From: Solitalea longa
GTDB lineage: Bacteria > Bacteroidota > Bacteroidia > Sphingobacteriales > Sphingobacteriaceae
Direction: 5' to 3'
DNA: 64,000 bases
NCBI RefSeq assembly: GCF_002920915.1
Contig: NZ_PQVF01000011.1
Span: 308-64,307, forward strand
Shown here: positions 1-8,617 of the stretch, one piece after another
How positions within the stretch are numbered: the stretch's first letter is position 1
How the letters are laid out: each line of letters starts with the position of its first letter
Made by a program: the position numbers and the translations under genes
The notes under the pieces: generated by a model
Seen by the model: the letters and a program-made list of their open reading frames with translations, nothing else
What the model was told of the DNA's origin: nothing
Databases searched by the model: none

Positions 1-59
1 CGCTGTTAGAACATCCCGATTTATCGGGAGGGTCCTGGGTTCGAATCCCAGCGGGATCA
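1..59 (+). tRNA. tRNA, 3' part only (5' end outside window)
   Basis: The T arm is clear: stem CTGGG/CCCAG around loop TTCGAAT at 35-51. It is followed by a 7-nt acceptor strand CGGGATC and discriminator A59; CCA is not encoded. Upstream, GAAC (9-12) would be the 3' strand of the D stem, then A13, and TCCCG (14-18) pairs perfectly with CGGGA (25-29). That leaves only six bases, ATTTAT, in the anticodon loop instead of seven, so I cannot name the amino acid. The variable region is GGGTC. It is either a genuine tRNA with an unusual loop or a degenerate copy; a terminator follows directly. Confidence 0.75.
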
Positions 60-60
60 C

Positions 61-95
61 AAAGGTTGTCAGAATCATCTGGCAACCTTTTTTTG
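61..95 (+). terminator. Rho-independent terminator after the tRNA
   Basis: A 10-bp stem (61-70 with 81-90, one G-T pair) around a 10-nt loop runs straight into a T tract. It starts two bases after the tRNA discriminator, so it very likely ends the tRNA transcript. Confidence 0.85.
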
Positions 96-122
96 TTATG
101 CCACACATCTAACTTATTCCTC

Positions 123-659
123 TCATTTATTGGTAACCGTCGCGTCCTTTTCAATAACATAGATAAAATTCAGCTTAGAGGGTTCGCCAAAATAAGCCAC
201 TTCCTGCTCACCAACCTTTTGGGCTCCTATGCGGGTAATAGCAATTTGCGAGCGTATATTGTTAGCTCCAATATGAAAATATACCCGATCAACAAACTGA
301 AATGCATAGTCCAACATCAGTTTTTTTACTGCCTTGTTAATACCCTTGCCCCAATATTGCGTAGCATAAAACGTATATCCGATTAAAACACTATTATCCT
401 CTTGGTTATAATCGTAAAAACGGGTACTGCCCACTGCCCTATTTATAGTTTTATCAACTATTTTAAAAGCTCCTTTACTTTGCAGGGCGCCTTCAAAGAA
501 TGTTCGAAAAACATCCTTTTTCCAACGGTCTTTATTCGGATGCTGCTCCCATATTTTAGGATCAGAAGCTGCAGCATACAGTTCATCAAAGTCGGTTTCA
601 AGTAAAGGAAATAGTATTACCTGTTCGTTTTCTAATGTAGGTTGTGTATTAAATGTCAT
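123..659 (-). CDS. GNAT family N-acetyltransferase (RimJ/RimL type)
   Basis: Predicted acetyl-CoA-dependent N-acetyltransferase of about 178 residues. The N-terminus (LENEQVILFPLLETDFDEL) has the opening typical of RimJ/RimL-like enzymes, and YATQYWGKGINKAVKKLML fits the acetyl-CoA pyrophosphate-binding loop (usual form Q/RxxGxG/A). The N-IRSQIAITRIGAQKVGE segment matches the conserved GNAT C-terminal part. The reading frame opens 42 bases further upstream, but I prefer the ATG at 659 because the extra 14 residues are hydrophobic and not part of the fold. The substrate is unknown. A second RimJ/RimL-like gene, frameshifted, lies at 29423-30024. Confidence 0.85.
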   Translation of the reverse strand: MTFNTQPTLENEQVILFPLLETDFDELYAAASDPKIWEQHPNKDRWKKDVFRTFFEGALQSKGAFKIVDKTINRAVGSTRFYDYNQEDNSVLIGYTFYATQYWGKGINKAVKKLMLDYAFQFVDRVYFHIGANNIRSQIAITRIGAQKVGEQEVAYFGEPSKLNFIYVIEKDATVTNK

Positions 660-813
660 AGACGATATAAAAAAAGCTAAAGCCAAAAAGTTTTCAAACA
701 ATTGTTTTTATGCCCTAAAATAAAAAATCATGAATGTGAAGTACCTAAAGAATTCATGATTATTTACACAAAACCCTGAATACATTGTTATTTTTGATAT
801 TCATCCACTCAAT

Positions 814-1608
814 ATGCTTAACAACTCAAGCTCAACCCGCATTGCTACGTATAATGTTAACGGCATTAGTGCCCGACTGCCTGTTTTACTCAAATGGTTG
901 GAAGAAACCCAACCTGATATTGTTTGCTTACAGGAACTGAAGGCTATTCAGGAAAACTTTCCGGAAAAAGCAATACGAGATTTGGGTTACAATGTAATTT
1001 GGCATGGACAGAAAAGCTGGAATGGCGTTGCTATATTGGCCTATAATGAAGAAATTAAAGAGATAAGGCGAGTTTTGCCGGGTGATCCGGAAGATGTGCA
1101 TAGCAGATACATTGAGGCCTTTGTTGGAGATCTATTAGTTGGAGGACTTTACCTTCCAAATGGCAACCCAGCTCCGGGACCAAAGTTTGATTATAAATTA
1201 GGTTGGATGAAACGATTTGAAACACATACGAATGAATTGCTCAAACAAAATGTACCGGTTGTATTATGTGGAGATTATAATGTGATCCCTACAGAAAAAG
1301 ATGTTTATAAACCCGAACGCTGGGTTGATGACGCCCTATTTAGGCCCGAGTCAAGAGAAGCTTTTCATCAGCTAACCAATAAGGGATGGATAGATGCATT
1401 AAGAAAGCTGTATCCTGATGAAACGATCTATACTTTTTGGGATTACTTTCGAAATGCCTATGGAAGGGATGCTGGTTTGAGAATCGATCATTTTCTTATC
1501 AACCCGATGCTTGAAAACAGGTTAATTAAAGCGGGCGTTGACCGCCATGTTCGTGGCTGGGAAAAATCAAGTGATCACGCCCCTGTATGGATTGAACTGG
1601 CGAAATAA
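814..1608 (+). CDS. xthA: Exodeoxyribonuclease III
   Basis: AP endonuclease and 3'-5' exonuclease of base-excision repair, 264 residues, the normal family length. Motifs run in the expected order: RIATYNVNGISAR near the N-terminus (Asn metal ligand), CLQELKA (catalytic Glu), GDYNVIPTEKDVY (Asp/Asn pair), GRDAGLRIDHFL and the C-terminal SDHAPVWIEL with the catalytic Asp-His. The ATG at 814 lies about 18 bases after TATTTTTG (789-796), which fits a Bacteroidota -7 box, though no good -33 element is visible. The gene stands alone and converges with the helicase gene on the other strand. Confidence 0.95.
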   Translation: MLNNSSSTRIATYNVNGISARLPVLLKWLEETQPDIVCLQELKAIQENFPEKAIRDLGYNVIWHGQKSWNGVAILAYNEEIKEIRRVLPGDPEDVHSRYIEAFVGDLLVGGLYLPNGNPAPGPKFDYKLGWMKRFETHTNELLKQNVPVVLCGDYNVIPTEKDVYKPERWVDDALFRPESREAFHQLTNKGWIDALRKLYPDETIYTFWDYFRNAYGRDAGLRIDHFLINPMLENRLIKAGVDRHVRGWEKSSDHAPVWIELAK

Positions 1609-1656
1609 TGATATTCTGAGTAATAGAATTCATCTTCTTCGACCCTATTAAAACAC

Positions 1657-3873
1657 TTATTTGCCAGCTGTTTGTGTTGCCTGCCAGTAGGCAACAGCTA
1701 CTTTTATCTCGGTATAAGAAAAATTAACTCCCAGGTTTTCCTTTAAAACGCCGAGGGAAACCGAGCTGTTTGCTTGAATAGATTTAAGGATAGGTTTCAG
1801 TTTTTCTTCGGAAATCAATTCTTCTACCTTAATTTCTCCGGTTGCAATAAAAGATGCTAAATGTCCTTCAATTGTCCCTTCGGTCATGTTCCGTTCCGAG
1901 GCGATCTCAGTTATACTTTTGCCACCCTTAAACAACTCTAAGCTAATGAGCTTCGTTTCACCTTTTGGAGTCTTGGTTGGAGCCTTTTCAACTTCTTGCT
2001 CAATATCATTACTTTCCACATTGCTTTTTATTTCTTCCAAGAGCAATGATGCATCGATACCTTTTGATAAACCATGAGCAATTAATTGCGCCGCCTTTAT
2101 CAGTTCAGTTTTTCTAAAGATGATTTTCCGAAGCTGCTTTAAGCCGGCCAAGTATTTCACCACCCTTTTCTTTTTGCGGGTTTGATTAATATGATCGTCA
2201 AGAGCATCCAGTATCTCGTTTATTGAACCACTGAAATAAACTGAGGCCTTGTCAATTCGTTCATTAAGCTGACGATAGTTATCACTTTGCGCCTGCACCA
2301 GCAACTGCCCCAATTGCTTTACAAATGATTCGGCCACCTTTTGTTGAGCAATGGCAGTTTTATACCATTTTTCGGCCAAATCAGCAGCTTCGGTTTTATC
2401 TGCAATTAGTCCGCCTGCCAAACTATTATAATGCTGTTCGAGATAATAAACCAGCTTATTCCAATCAAAGGTTTGCAACAAGAGTGCATTTATGTAGCTG
2501 GCCCGATCATTCTGCAATTGATGAGTGATGGTGCTTTCATCAAACTCCTTCTTACAAAACGCAATTACCCTATTGTCATTTAAAACTGCTTGAGCCGTTA
2601 TCTTCGACAATAAAACCAACCCTTGCATATTAGTAAGCCTGCTTAGTGCTACATAAACTTGACCGGAAGCAAATGAAGCGCCTGCATCAACAATGGCTTT
2701 TTCAAAGGTTAATCCCTGGCTTTTATGAATGGTTACCGCCCATGCCAATCGAACGGGATATTGCTTAAACTCCCCCAACACTATTTCATCAATACGGTCG
2801 GTGTCGCTATTAAACTGGTACTTAACATTTTTCCACGATTCCTTTTCAAGCTCTATCTCATTTCCATTATCAAATACAACAGTAATGGATTGTGTGTTAA
2901 TACTTTTTACAGTCGCTATTTTCCCATTGTAATACCTTCTGTTTTCGCCCTTATCGTTTTTAATGAACATGATCTGAGCGTTTTCCTTTAACTCAAGAAC
3001 AGTATCTGCCGGATAGGCCTTATCATTAAAATCTCCGGTAACCTCCGCATTATATTGATAGGATTTTGCTGACAACATATTCAGCTCTCGTAAATTAATA
3101 CTATTGGCCTTTGCCGTATGTGTGGTAAGGGTAATGTAATGCTCATTTTTAGGAGGCTGGAAATCGGGCTGATAATGCTGATGAAGTTGATCAAGATCAG
3201 AAGGCAACACTACATTATTTCGAATGTTATTAAGGATATTAATAAACGAAGTATCCTTTTGCCGATAAATCTTGGTGAGCTCTAAATACAGCGGCTCAGC
3301 CTGCTTTACCACATGGGCATCAAAAAAGAAAGGACTCTCGTAATAAGTTCTTAACACCTCCCATTCATCATTTTTTACTACTGGTGGCAACTGAAACAAA
3401 TCACCGATGTACACAACCTGAACTCCTCCAAAAGGTTCCGGTCGTTTACGAACATATTTCAACACATTGTCAATGGTATCCAATAGATCCGCTCTTACCA
3501 TACTTACCTCATCAATAACCAGCAATTCCATTTCCTGCATCAGTTCACGGCGGTCTTTACTGATCTTCAGGTTTTTCAAAAATGAATAGATGGTATTAAA
3601 CCTCCCCTGATCTTTGTTCCAATACGGCTGGTTTATAGGCAAAAATGCTTCAAAAGGAAGCTGGAAAAAGGAATGTATGGTAACACCTCCCGCATTAATG
3701 GCCGCAACACCCGTAGGCGCTACGATCACCATCTTTTTAGGGGTATGCTGACTGATGTATCTTAAGAAAGTAGTTTTTCCTGTTCCGGCTTTTCCAGTAA
3801 TAAACAAATGCCTGTTAGTTTGATTAACGAACTGAACTGCGTATTTAAAAGCTGAATTTGATGAATCGAACAT
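1657..3873 (-). CDS. PIF1/RecD-like ATP-dependent DNA helicase with C-terminal helix-turn-helix
   Basis: Superfamily 1 DNA helicase of 738 residues. Walker A GKAGTGKTT is at residues 27-35, Walker B is VIDEVSMV, motif III is GDLFQLPPV, motif V is TIHKSQGLTF and motif VI is YVALSRLTNMQGLVL. This is the PIF1/RecD pattern. The last 100 residues (from about LISLELFKGGKSITEIA) look like the helix-turn-helix/RQC-type domain (HTH_40) found after such helicases and after RecQ in Bacteroidota. The middle 300 residues are helical and not recognised. Probable role: unwinding of forks, recombination intermediates or G-quadruplex DNA, inferred from family only. Confidence 0.9.
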   Translation of the reverse strand: MFDSSNSAFKYAVQFVNQTNRHLFITGKAGTGKTTFLRYISQHTPKKMVIVAPTGVAAINAGGVTIHSFFQLPFEAFLPINQPYWNKDQGRFNTIYSFLKNLKISKDRRELMQEMELLVIDEVSMVRADLLDTIDNVLKYVRKRPEPFGGVQVVYIGDLFQLPPVVKNDEWEVLRTYYESPFFFDAHVVKQAEPLYLELTKIYRQKDTSFINILNNIRNNVVLPSDLDQLHQHYQPDFQPPKNEHYITLTTHTAKANSINLRELNMLSAKSYQYNAEVTGDFNDKAYPADTVLELKENAQIMFIKNDKGENRRYYNGKIATVKSINTQSITVVFDNGNEIELEKESWKNVKYQFNSDTDRIDEIVLGEFKQYPVRLAWAVTIHKSQGLTFEKAIVDAGASFASGQVYVALSRLTNMQGLVLLSKITAQAVLNDNRVIAFCKKEFDESTITHQLQNDRASYINALLLQTFDWNKLVYYLEQHYNSLAGGLIADKTEAADLAEKWYKTAIAQQKVAESFVKQLGQLLVQAQSDNYRQLNERIDKASVYFSGSINEILDALDDHINQTRKKKRVVKYLAGLKQLRKIIFRKTELIKAAQLIAHGLSKGIDASLLLEEIKSNVESNDIEQEVEKAPTKTPKGETKLISLELFKGGKSITEIASERNMTEGTIEGHLASFIATGEIKVEELISEEKLKPILKSIQANSSVSLGVLKENLGVNFSYTEIKVAVAYWQATQTAGK

Positions 3874-4064
3874 TAAAGAGATATTCCTATAGTTAAAAGG
3901 TTAAAAATAAATGCTTATTCGCTGGATTACTCAGTTTTTTAAATATAATTCCATGTATTTCTTAAAATTTCGTTCTTTCAAGTTTGATTTTTTTAGCTTA
4001 AATTAAAAGAAACTACTACCAATCAAATAGTTACATCCTAATCAATCTAAAAAAATCTGCTGTT

Positions 4065-4637
4065 ATGAAAAAACTACTCGCAATTGTATTCACATTAAGT
4101 TTGTTTTCAAGCCAGATAAAAGCTCAAAATAATGAAGTTTATATTGGCTATGGGTTAGGTTCAGTACAAGAAGCCAGCGAAACCTTTTCAGACGCATTCG
4201 TGGCCCTATTTACCGGAGAATCAACCGAAACTTCTGTAAAATTCGGACCAATAATCCTTGGTTATAACCATTATGTGAAACCCAAATGGACCATAGGTGC
4301 TCTATATTCAAACACTTCATTAGAAGGAAAAACCACAAGCAATTCCTCTTCTATTGATCTTTCTTACACCAGTACTTACAATATAATTATGGCGAGAAGT
4401 GATTATCGATACGTTAATAAAGAAAGGTTTCAACTATATTCCGGATTAGCTGCTGGTGTTGCTTTTGCCAAAGCTAAACCCATAAATGACTCAGACATTG
4501 AAACTTCATCTACCACTGAATTTGCTTTTCAGATTAATGCCATTGGTTTTCGTTATGGAAAAAAGATCGGCGTTTTTGGAGAACTGGGAGTTGGGTATAA
4601 TGGTTTTTTATGCTTTGGAGTTTCTACCAAATTTTAA
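4065..4637 (+). CDS. Small outer-membrane beta-barrel-like protein
   Basis: Exported protein of 190 residues. A signal peptide (MKKLLAIVFTLSLFSSQIKAQ) is followed by alternating hydrophobic/polar segments such as VYIGYGLGSV, WTIGALYSNTSLEG and KIGVFGELGVGYNG, ending in an aromatic residue (STKF). That is typical of an 8-strand outer-membrane barrel. Residues 30-50 contain a less regular stretch that may be an extracellular loop. No specific family or function is recognised, and the gene has no operon partner. Confidence 0.7.
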   Translation: MKKLLAIVFTLSLFSSQIKAQNNEVYIGYGLGSVQEASETFSDAFVALFTGESTETSVKFGPIILGYNHYVKPKWTIGALYSNTSLEGKTTSNSSSIDLSYTSTYNIIMARSDYRYVNKERFQLYSGLAAGVAFAKAKPINDSDIETSSTTEFAFQINAIGFRYGKKIGVFGELGVGYNGFLCFGVSTKF

Positions 4638-4785
4638 TCAGTTCTATCTCTGGTTTTTTTTCATCGATTTTCCAAATTTTATTTTACTTCACACTGAAAC
4701 ACAGTTCATTAATTAGTCAAAGCAACACTTTAACAATCAGTAATTTTCTTTCATAAAAAAACTTAAAAAAATTTATTAAAAATAT

Positions 4786-4815
4786 TTTGATAGTGTAAAT
4801 ATTACACTATCTTTG
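4786..4815 (+). promoter_or_regulatory. Bacteroidota-type promoter overlapping a palindromic operator
   Basis: TTTG (4786-4789), an 18-bp spacer and TATCTTTG (4808-4815) match the -33/-7 consensus of Bacteroidota sigma-A promoters. Between them lies a perfect inverted repeat, GATAGTGTAA (4789-4798) and TTACACTATC (4802-4811) with a 3-bp centre. It fills the whole spacer and touches both boxes, as expected of a repressor operator. The cognate regulator is unknown; the Lrp-type protein encoded just downstream is one candidate. Confidence 0.65.
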
Positions 4816-4821
4816 CTTCAT

Positions 4822-4886
4822 ATTCATAATACATAAATTGGTTGTAAGGAACTTCGCATCTCCCCGGTCGAGGTTCCTTGTTTTTT
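4822..4886 (+). ncRNA. Candidate small RNA, about 65 nt
   Basis: Transcription from the promoter at 4786-4815 should start near 4822. It would run only to a strong intrinsic terminator made of an 11-bp stem (4846-4856 with 4869-4879, one G-T pair), a 12-nt loop rich in C (ATCTCCCCGG) and six Ts (4881-4886). The interval has no start codon followed by a useful ORF. It may be an independent small RNA, or a terminated leader (attenuator) of the Lrp gene that begins 116 bp downstream. Start and identity are inferred. Confidence 0.5.
4846..4886 (+). terminator. Intrinsic terminator of the candidate small RNA
   Basis: AAGGAACTTCG (4846-4856) pairs with CGAGGTTCCTT (4869-4879), followed by G and TTTTTT. 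It lies more than 200 bp from the upstream gene's stop codon, so it is not obviously that gene's terminator. Confidence 0.8.
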
Positions 4887-5002
4887 ATACCTACCTCATC
4901 AAAGATCAACATCCTTCTCAAATTTGTTACAATTCTGTTTTTTGTCTTTTATAATGAATATTATTCTATTTATTCGTATATTAACTGAATAATATTCTAC
5001 AC

Positions 5003-5491
5003 ATGTTTGACTTAGACGATATCGATTTAAAAATCCTTTCTTTAAAACAGGAAAATGCCTGTATCTCAAATTCAGAACTGGCAAAAGAACTGGGTATGGC
5101 CCCTTCGGCCATGCTTGAGCGGGTGCGCAAGCTGGAAAAAAAAGGTATTATCCAGTCGTACCACACCCGTATTAATCCAATCGCCTTAAATCAAAAATTA
5201 TTGGCATTTATTTTCGTAAAGTCGTCCACTGCTCCAAACAGTTGCTGGCAGGATAATTCAATTAAAGATTTACCGGGAATACAGGAAGTACATCATATTG
5301 CCGGAGATGACTGTTTTTTGATTAAGATCAGAACTGAAGACTCTCAATCATTAGTTAAATGGATGCGGGAAGAACTAAGTAAAATTCAGGGCATTATCTC
5401 AACCCGCACCACCATCGTACTCGAAACCTTAAAAGAAACAACAAACCTAACTATTCCTCTAACACAAAATGAAAACGCTCAACAACATTAA
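5003..5491 (+). CDS. Lrp/AsnC family transcriptional regulator
   Basis: DNA-binding regulator of 162 residues. The N-terminal helix-turn-helix is LDDIDLKILSLKQENACISNSELAKELGMAPSAMLERVRKLEKKGII, split here only by my reading; the second helix and recognition helix fall near residues 23-45. The C-terminal half (about 65-145) is the RAM/AsnC ligand-binding domain with the conserved GxxxVHHIAGDDCFLIK-type core. It overlaps the next gene, an EamA transporter, by 23 bp, so the two are translationally linked. It probably controls that exporter in response to an amino acid. The tail after residue 150 is unusually polar. Confidence 0.9.
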   Translation: MFDLDDIDLKILSLKQENACISNSELAKELGMAPSAMLERVRKLEKKGIIQSYHTRINPIALNQKLLAFIFVKSSTAPNSCWQDNSIKDLPGIQEVHHIAGDDCFLIKIRTEDSQSLVKWMREELSKIQGIISTRTTIVLETLKETTNLTIPLTQNENAQQH

Positions 5492-6485
5492 AGAACCATC
5501 AAAAACACTTGTTTTTGCTGCTTTTGCAGCCATTTATCTTATTTGGGGATCAACCTATTTGGGTATCTCAGTGGCTATTCAAAGTATCCCTCCTATGATT
5601 ATGGGCGGGATGAGATTTTTAATTGCCGGTGTTTTATTACTGGGATGGTGTTTTTACAACAAAGAAAAATTCCCTTCCAAAACAGCCATATTAAAAAGCT
5701 GTATCACCGGTTTATTACTGCTGCTTTGGGGAAATGGAGCTGTAATTTGGGCCGAGCAATATTTACCTAGCAGCTTAACGGCTATTGTGGTTGCAGGAGC
5801 GCCTTTATGGATGGCTCTACTAGATAAACGCGAATGGAAACGATCGTTTACGAGTTTACCCATTGTAGCCGGCCTATTGATAGGGTTTTCGGGTGTAATA
5901 ATACTTGTTACCAGCGGTAATCAATCCACTCATTTTAGCTTACAAGATCATAAGCAACTGATGGGTCTTTTAGTGCTTTTAACTGGTTCTATAGCATGGG
6001 TAGGCGGTTCTTTATTTACTAAGTACTCTCCTACTGATGGATCTACTTTAATGAAGGTTAGCATTCAAATGCTGGTAGCCAGCTTAGCCTTTTTTACAGT
6101 TGCTGCCATAAGAGGTGAATATCAAAGCTATGATATCAGCCAAACAACCAATCAATCATGGTTGGCATTAACCTACCTGGTAACCTTCGGATCGTTAATC
6201 GGTTATTTATCGTATGTGTGGTTGCTTTCAGTTCGTTCACCTGCGCAAGTAGGCACTTATGCCTATGTCAATCCTCCTGTCGCTGTATTATTGGGCTGGT
6301 TGATTTTAAGTGAACCAATATCAGGTATTCAAACCTTTTCACTGGCTATTATTCTATTTGGAGTAATGCTGGTTAACAAAGGAAACAGCCAAAAAGCCAA
6401 GGCTCTAAAAAAGGAAACCGAAGAAAAGCCTCCAATGGCTCCAACTGATGAAATGAAGTTGGTTTTAGAAGAGGAAAAACAATAA
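5469..6485 (+). CDS. EamA-family (DMT superfamily) transporter
   Basis: Inner-membrane carrier of 338 residues with about ten hydrophobic segments arranged as two EamA repeats. The N-terminal IYLIWGSTYLGI and GGMRFLIAG motifs are typical of the YdcZ/RhaT/YedA-type group, as is the second-half GSLIGYLSYVWLLSVRSPAQVGTYAYVNPPVAVLLGWL. The last 40 residues are charged (KAKALKKETEEKPP) and cytoplasmic. Likely substrate class is amino acids or metabolites, exported under control of the overlapping Lrp-type gene. Specificity cannot be read from sequence. Confidence 0.9.
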   Translation: MKTLNNIKEPSKTLVFAAFAAIYLIWGSTYLGISVAIQSIPPMIMGGMRFLIAGVLLLGWCFYNKEKFPSKTAILKSCITGLLLLLWGNGAVIWAEQYLPSSLTAIVVAGAPLWMALLDKREWKRSFTSLPIVAGLLIGFSGVIILVTSGNQSTHFSLQDHKQLMGLLVLLTGSIAWVGGSLFTKYSPTDGSTLMKVSIQMLVASLAFFTVAAIRGEYQSYDISQTTNQSWLALTYLVTFGSLIGYLSYVWLLSVRSPAQVGTYAYVNPPVAVLLGWLILSEPISGIQTFSLAIILFGVMLVNKGNSQKAKALKKETEEKPPMAPTDEMKLVLEEEKQ

Positions 6486-6487
6486 AC

Positions 6488-6519
6488 AAAAAGGCGTTGA
6501 TTTAATTCAACGCCTTTTT
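6488..6519. terminator. Bidirectional terminator between EamA and M1 peptidase genes
   Basis: A 13-bp perfect stem (6488-6500 with 6507-6519) with a 6-nt loop, flanked by A and T tracts on the two sides. It can end transcription from both converging genes. Confidence 0.9.
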
Positions 6520-6536
6520 CAATTAACACCAAATTT

Positions 6537-8453
6537 CTATTTAAAACTACCGGTTTTCACAGTCTGACCTTGCTCCCATTTATTATTCTCTCTTTGTTTA
6601 TCAGGAGTAAATTCATCACCTATGGTTACACTTTTAACTTTCGCTTCAAAATACCCTTTAGCAATAAATTCAGTATTGCCGGCAGCCCATGATTCGGCAG
6701 TAAAGTGTTTTATCACTTCTTTCCCATTTTCGAGTTTAATAACTAAATGAATCGGCAACGGCAAACCGCCCTTGTTCTCAATAACAATAGACGTTTGCCC
6801 TTTTGTATCTAAAGAAACGTTATTAACGGATAAGTCAGGGTAAACCCACTCAAAGAACCATGGCCTCCAAAACCAATTCAGGTTTTTTCCGGTTGTATTA
6901 TTGAAGCTATTAAAATAGTCATACGGCGTTGGATGCTTACCATTCCAATCGTTCATGTATTGATGTAAAGCCTTAAAGAATAATTTATCACCCAACATAT
7001 CTCTAAGCACATGATAGCTTAATGCACCTTTACCGTATGAATTGGTAACATATGCAGAACCATCATAATTCTTGGTATTGGCAATCAATGGCATATCTGA
7101 ATCACTACCCGAGATCTTCTCATAGCGGGTTTTACTATAAATCCCATCATCTTCAGGCTCACCCAACAACGCCGATAATACCGTTTCGCCTATTGAAGCC
7201 CAGCCTTCATCCATCCAGGCATATTGTGTTTCATTGATGCCCATATAAAACGGAAAATAGGTATGGAAAATCTCGTGTGTGGTTAACTGCACCGCGTATT
7301 TACGGTTAGGGCTTGGATTATCATTCACCATCATCGGGTACTCCATCTGGTCAGTTCCATCAACAATGGTAATTTGAGGGTAAGGGAATGGCACTTTTGG
7401 ATATACATGGCTCATCAGTTCAACTGATTTGTTAGCAATATCCTGTACCTCAAAATAATCTTGGTGAATTTTATTATAGGCGGTATTCACCATCACACGG
7501 CGTTTGGTAACCGAATCAGCTAATACGCTACTTGCATCCCATAAATAATGATCGCTTAAAGCAAAAGCAAAGTCACTTACATTAGTTGCTTTGAATTTCC
7601 AGCTACCGGTAGGGTTTGCTGCAAACACGTTATTCTTTTTGTAATCGGTGGAATCAATAACATGAACGGTTTTATTGGTTGTTGCAGCTAATTTTAAACG
7701 CTCAGTAACGGTGGCGTTTAAGTTTTCTGCCCCGTTTTGTAAGTCACCTGTGGCCCATACAATAAAGTTCTTAGGCGCAGTAACTTCTACCTCATAGTTT
7801 CCAAAATCGTTATAAAACTCCTGAGTACCCTTATAACTCCACATGTCCCATCCATTTATATCATCATAAACTGATAGTCTTGGAAATGAATAAGCTATAA
7901 AAAACGAGCTTTCATCAATAGCACCAGTACGTTGCTGAGATCCTGTATTTACTGTATAATGCCATTTAATAACAAGTGTATTTTCACTTTTAGCAGCAAC
8001 TGAAGTTGAAGGCGTCAACATTAAATTAGTCCCATAGCGGGCAGCTTTCTTATTGTTTTGAATGTCGCTGATCTGCTCTTCATTAATTTTCAGAAAATCA
8101 ATTACAACGCCCTCATTCTCATCTTTAGGATCGATTTGAGTGTTGCGTTCAACGCCTTTCTTATAAAAATCAGGATACAAGCGAATGATCAGTCGGCTTA
8201 ATGCATCCGGACTGTTATTAAAATAGGTTATGGATTCTTCTCCGCTTAACACTTTGGTTTGCGGGTCAAAATTCATCTTAATCTTATAATCGGCGCGGTT
8301 TTGCCAGTAATTGGCGCCCGGTTTTCCATTAACGGCCCGGGTGCCTTTTTCAAATGCCGATTTAATATTAACTGTTTGATAAAGCGCTTGTGAATTGGCG
8401 TTGTAAGCTGCTAAAGCAAGTATTCCCAGCAAACAAACTTTGTAAAACTTCAT
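6537..8453 (-). CDS. M1 family metallopeptidase (aminopeptidase N-like)
   Basis: Secreted zinc peptidase of 638 residues. A signal peptide (cleavage after YNANSQ) is followed by the N-terminal saddle domain, then the catalytic zinc site HEIFH near residue 391 and the third ligand in WMDEGWAS 18 residues later. DQMEYPMM is a variant of the GAMEN exopeptidase motif, so substrate binding may differ from classical aminopeptidases. The C-terminus is a beta-rich domain rather than the full helical domain of PepN. It probably acts in the periplasm on peptides. It stands alone and faces the copper island divergently. Confidence 0.92.
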   Translation of the reverse strand: MKFYKVCLLGILALAAYNANSQALYQTVNIKSAFEKGTRAVNGKPGANYWQNRADYKIKMNFDPQTKVLSGEESITYFNNSPDALSRLIIRLYPDFYKKGVERNTQIDPKDENEGVVIDFLKINEEQISDIQNNKKAARYGTNLMLTPSTSVAAKSENTLVIKWHYTVNTGSQQRTGAIDESSFFIAYSFPRLSVYDDINGWDMWSYKGTQEFYNDFGNYEVEVTAPKNFIVWATGDLQNGAENLNATVTERLKLAATTNKTVHVIDSTDYKKNNVFAANPTGSWKFKATNVSDFAFALSDHYLWDASSVLADSVTKRRVMVNTAYNKIHQDYFEVQDIANKSVELMSHVYPKVPFPYPQITIVDGTDQMEYPMMVNDNPSPNRKYAVQLTTHEIFHTYFPFYMGINETQYAWMDEGWASIGETVLSALLGEPEDDGIYSKTRYEKISGSDSDMPLIANTKNYDGSAYVTNSYGKGALSYHVLRDMLGDKLFFKALHQYMNDWNGKHPTPYDYFNSFNNTTGKNLNWFWRPWFFEWVYPDLSVNNVSLDTKGQTSIVIENKGGLPLPIHLVIKLENGKEVIKHFTAESWAAGNTEFIAKGYFEAKVKSVTIGDEFTPDKQRENNKWEQGQTVKTGSFK

Positions 8454-8617
8454 AAATGTTTTTATTTAACGTTGAGGTGAAAATAAAATATAAAAGCCGA
8501 TTATTGCTCAATAAACCAAAACTTTTACATTTTGTAAAATAACTGACTATTGCCTCACAAAACCTATTTCATTATTAACCGTTAATTTATTGTCGGTTTA
8601 TTTATTTTATCATAAAA

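Larger units (their letters stand above)
4638..5002. other. 365-bp intergenic region with a self-contained small transcription unit
   Basis: No convincing protein-coding gene lies between the barrel protein and the Lrp regulator. The left part (4638-4780) is AT-rich without structure that I can assign. The middle part holds a palindrome, a promoter and a hairpin terminator (listed separately). The right part (4890-5002) is the upstream region of the Lrp-type gene. Confidence 0.6.

Noticed and set aside
4486-4716. 76-residue ORF overlapping the end of the barrel gene
   Set aside because: Out of frame with a well-formed exported protein; its sequence follows that gene's codons and has no own promoter.
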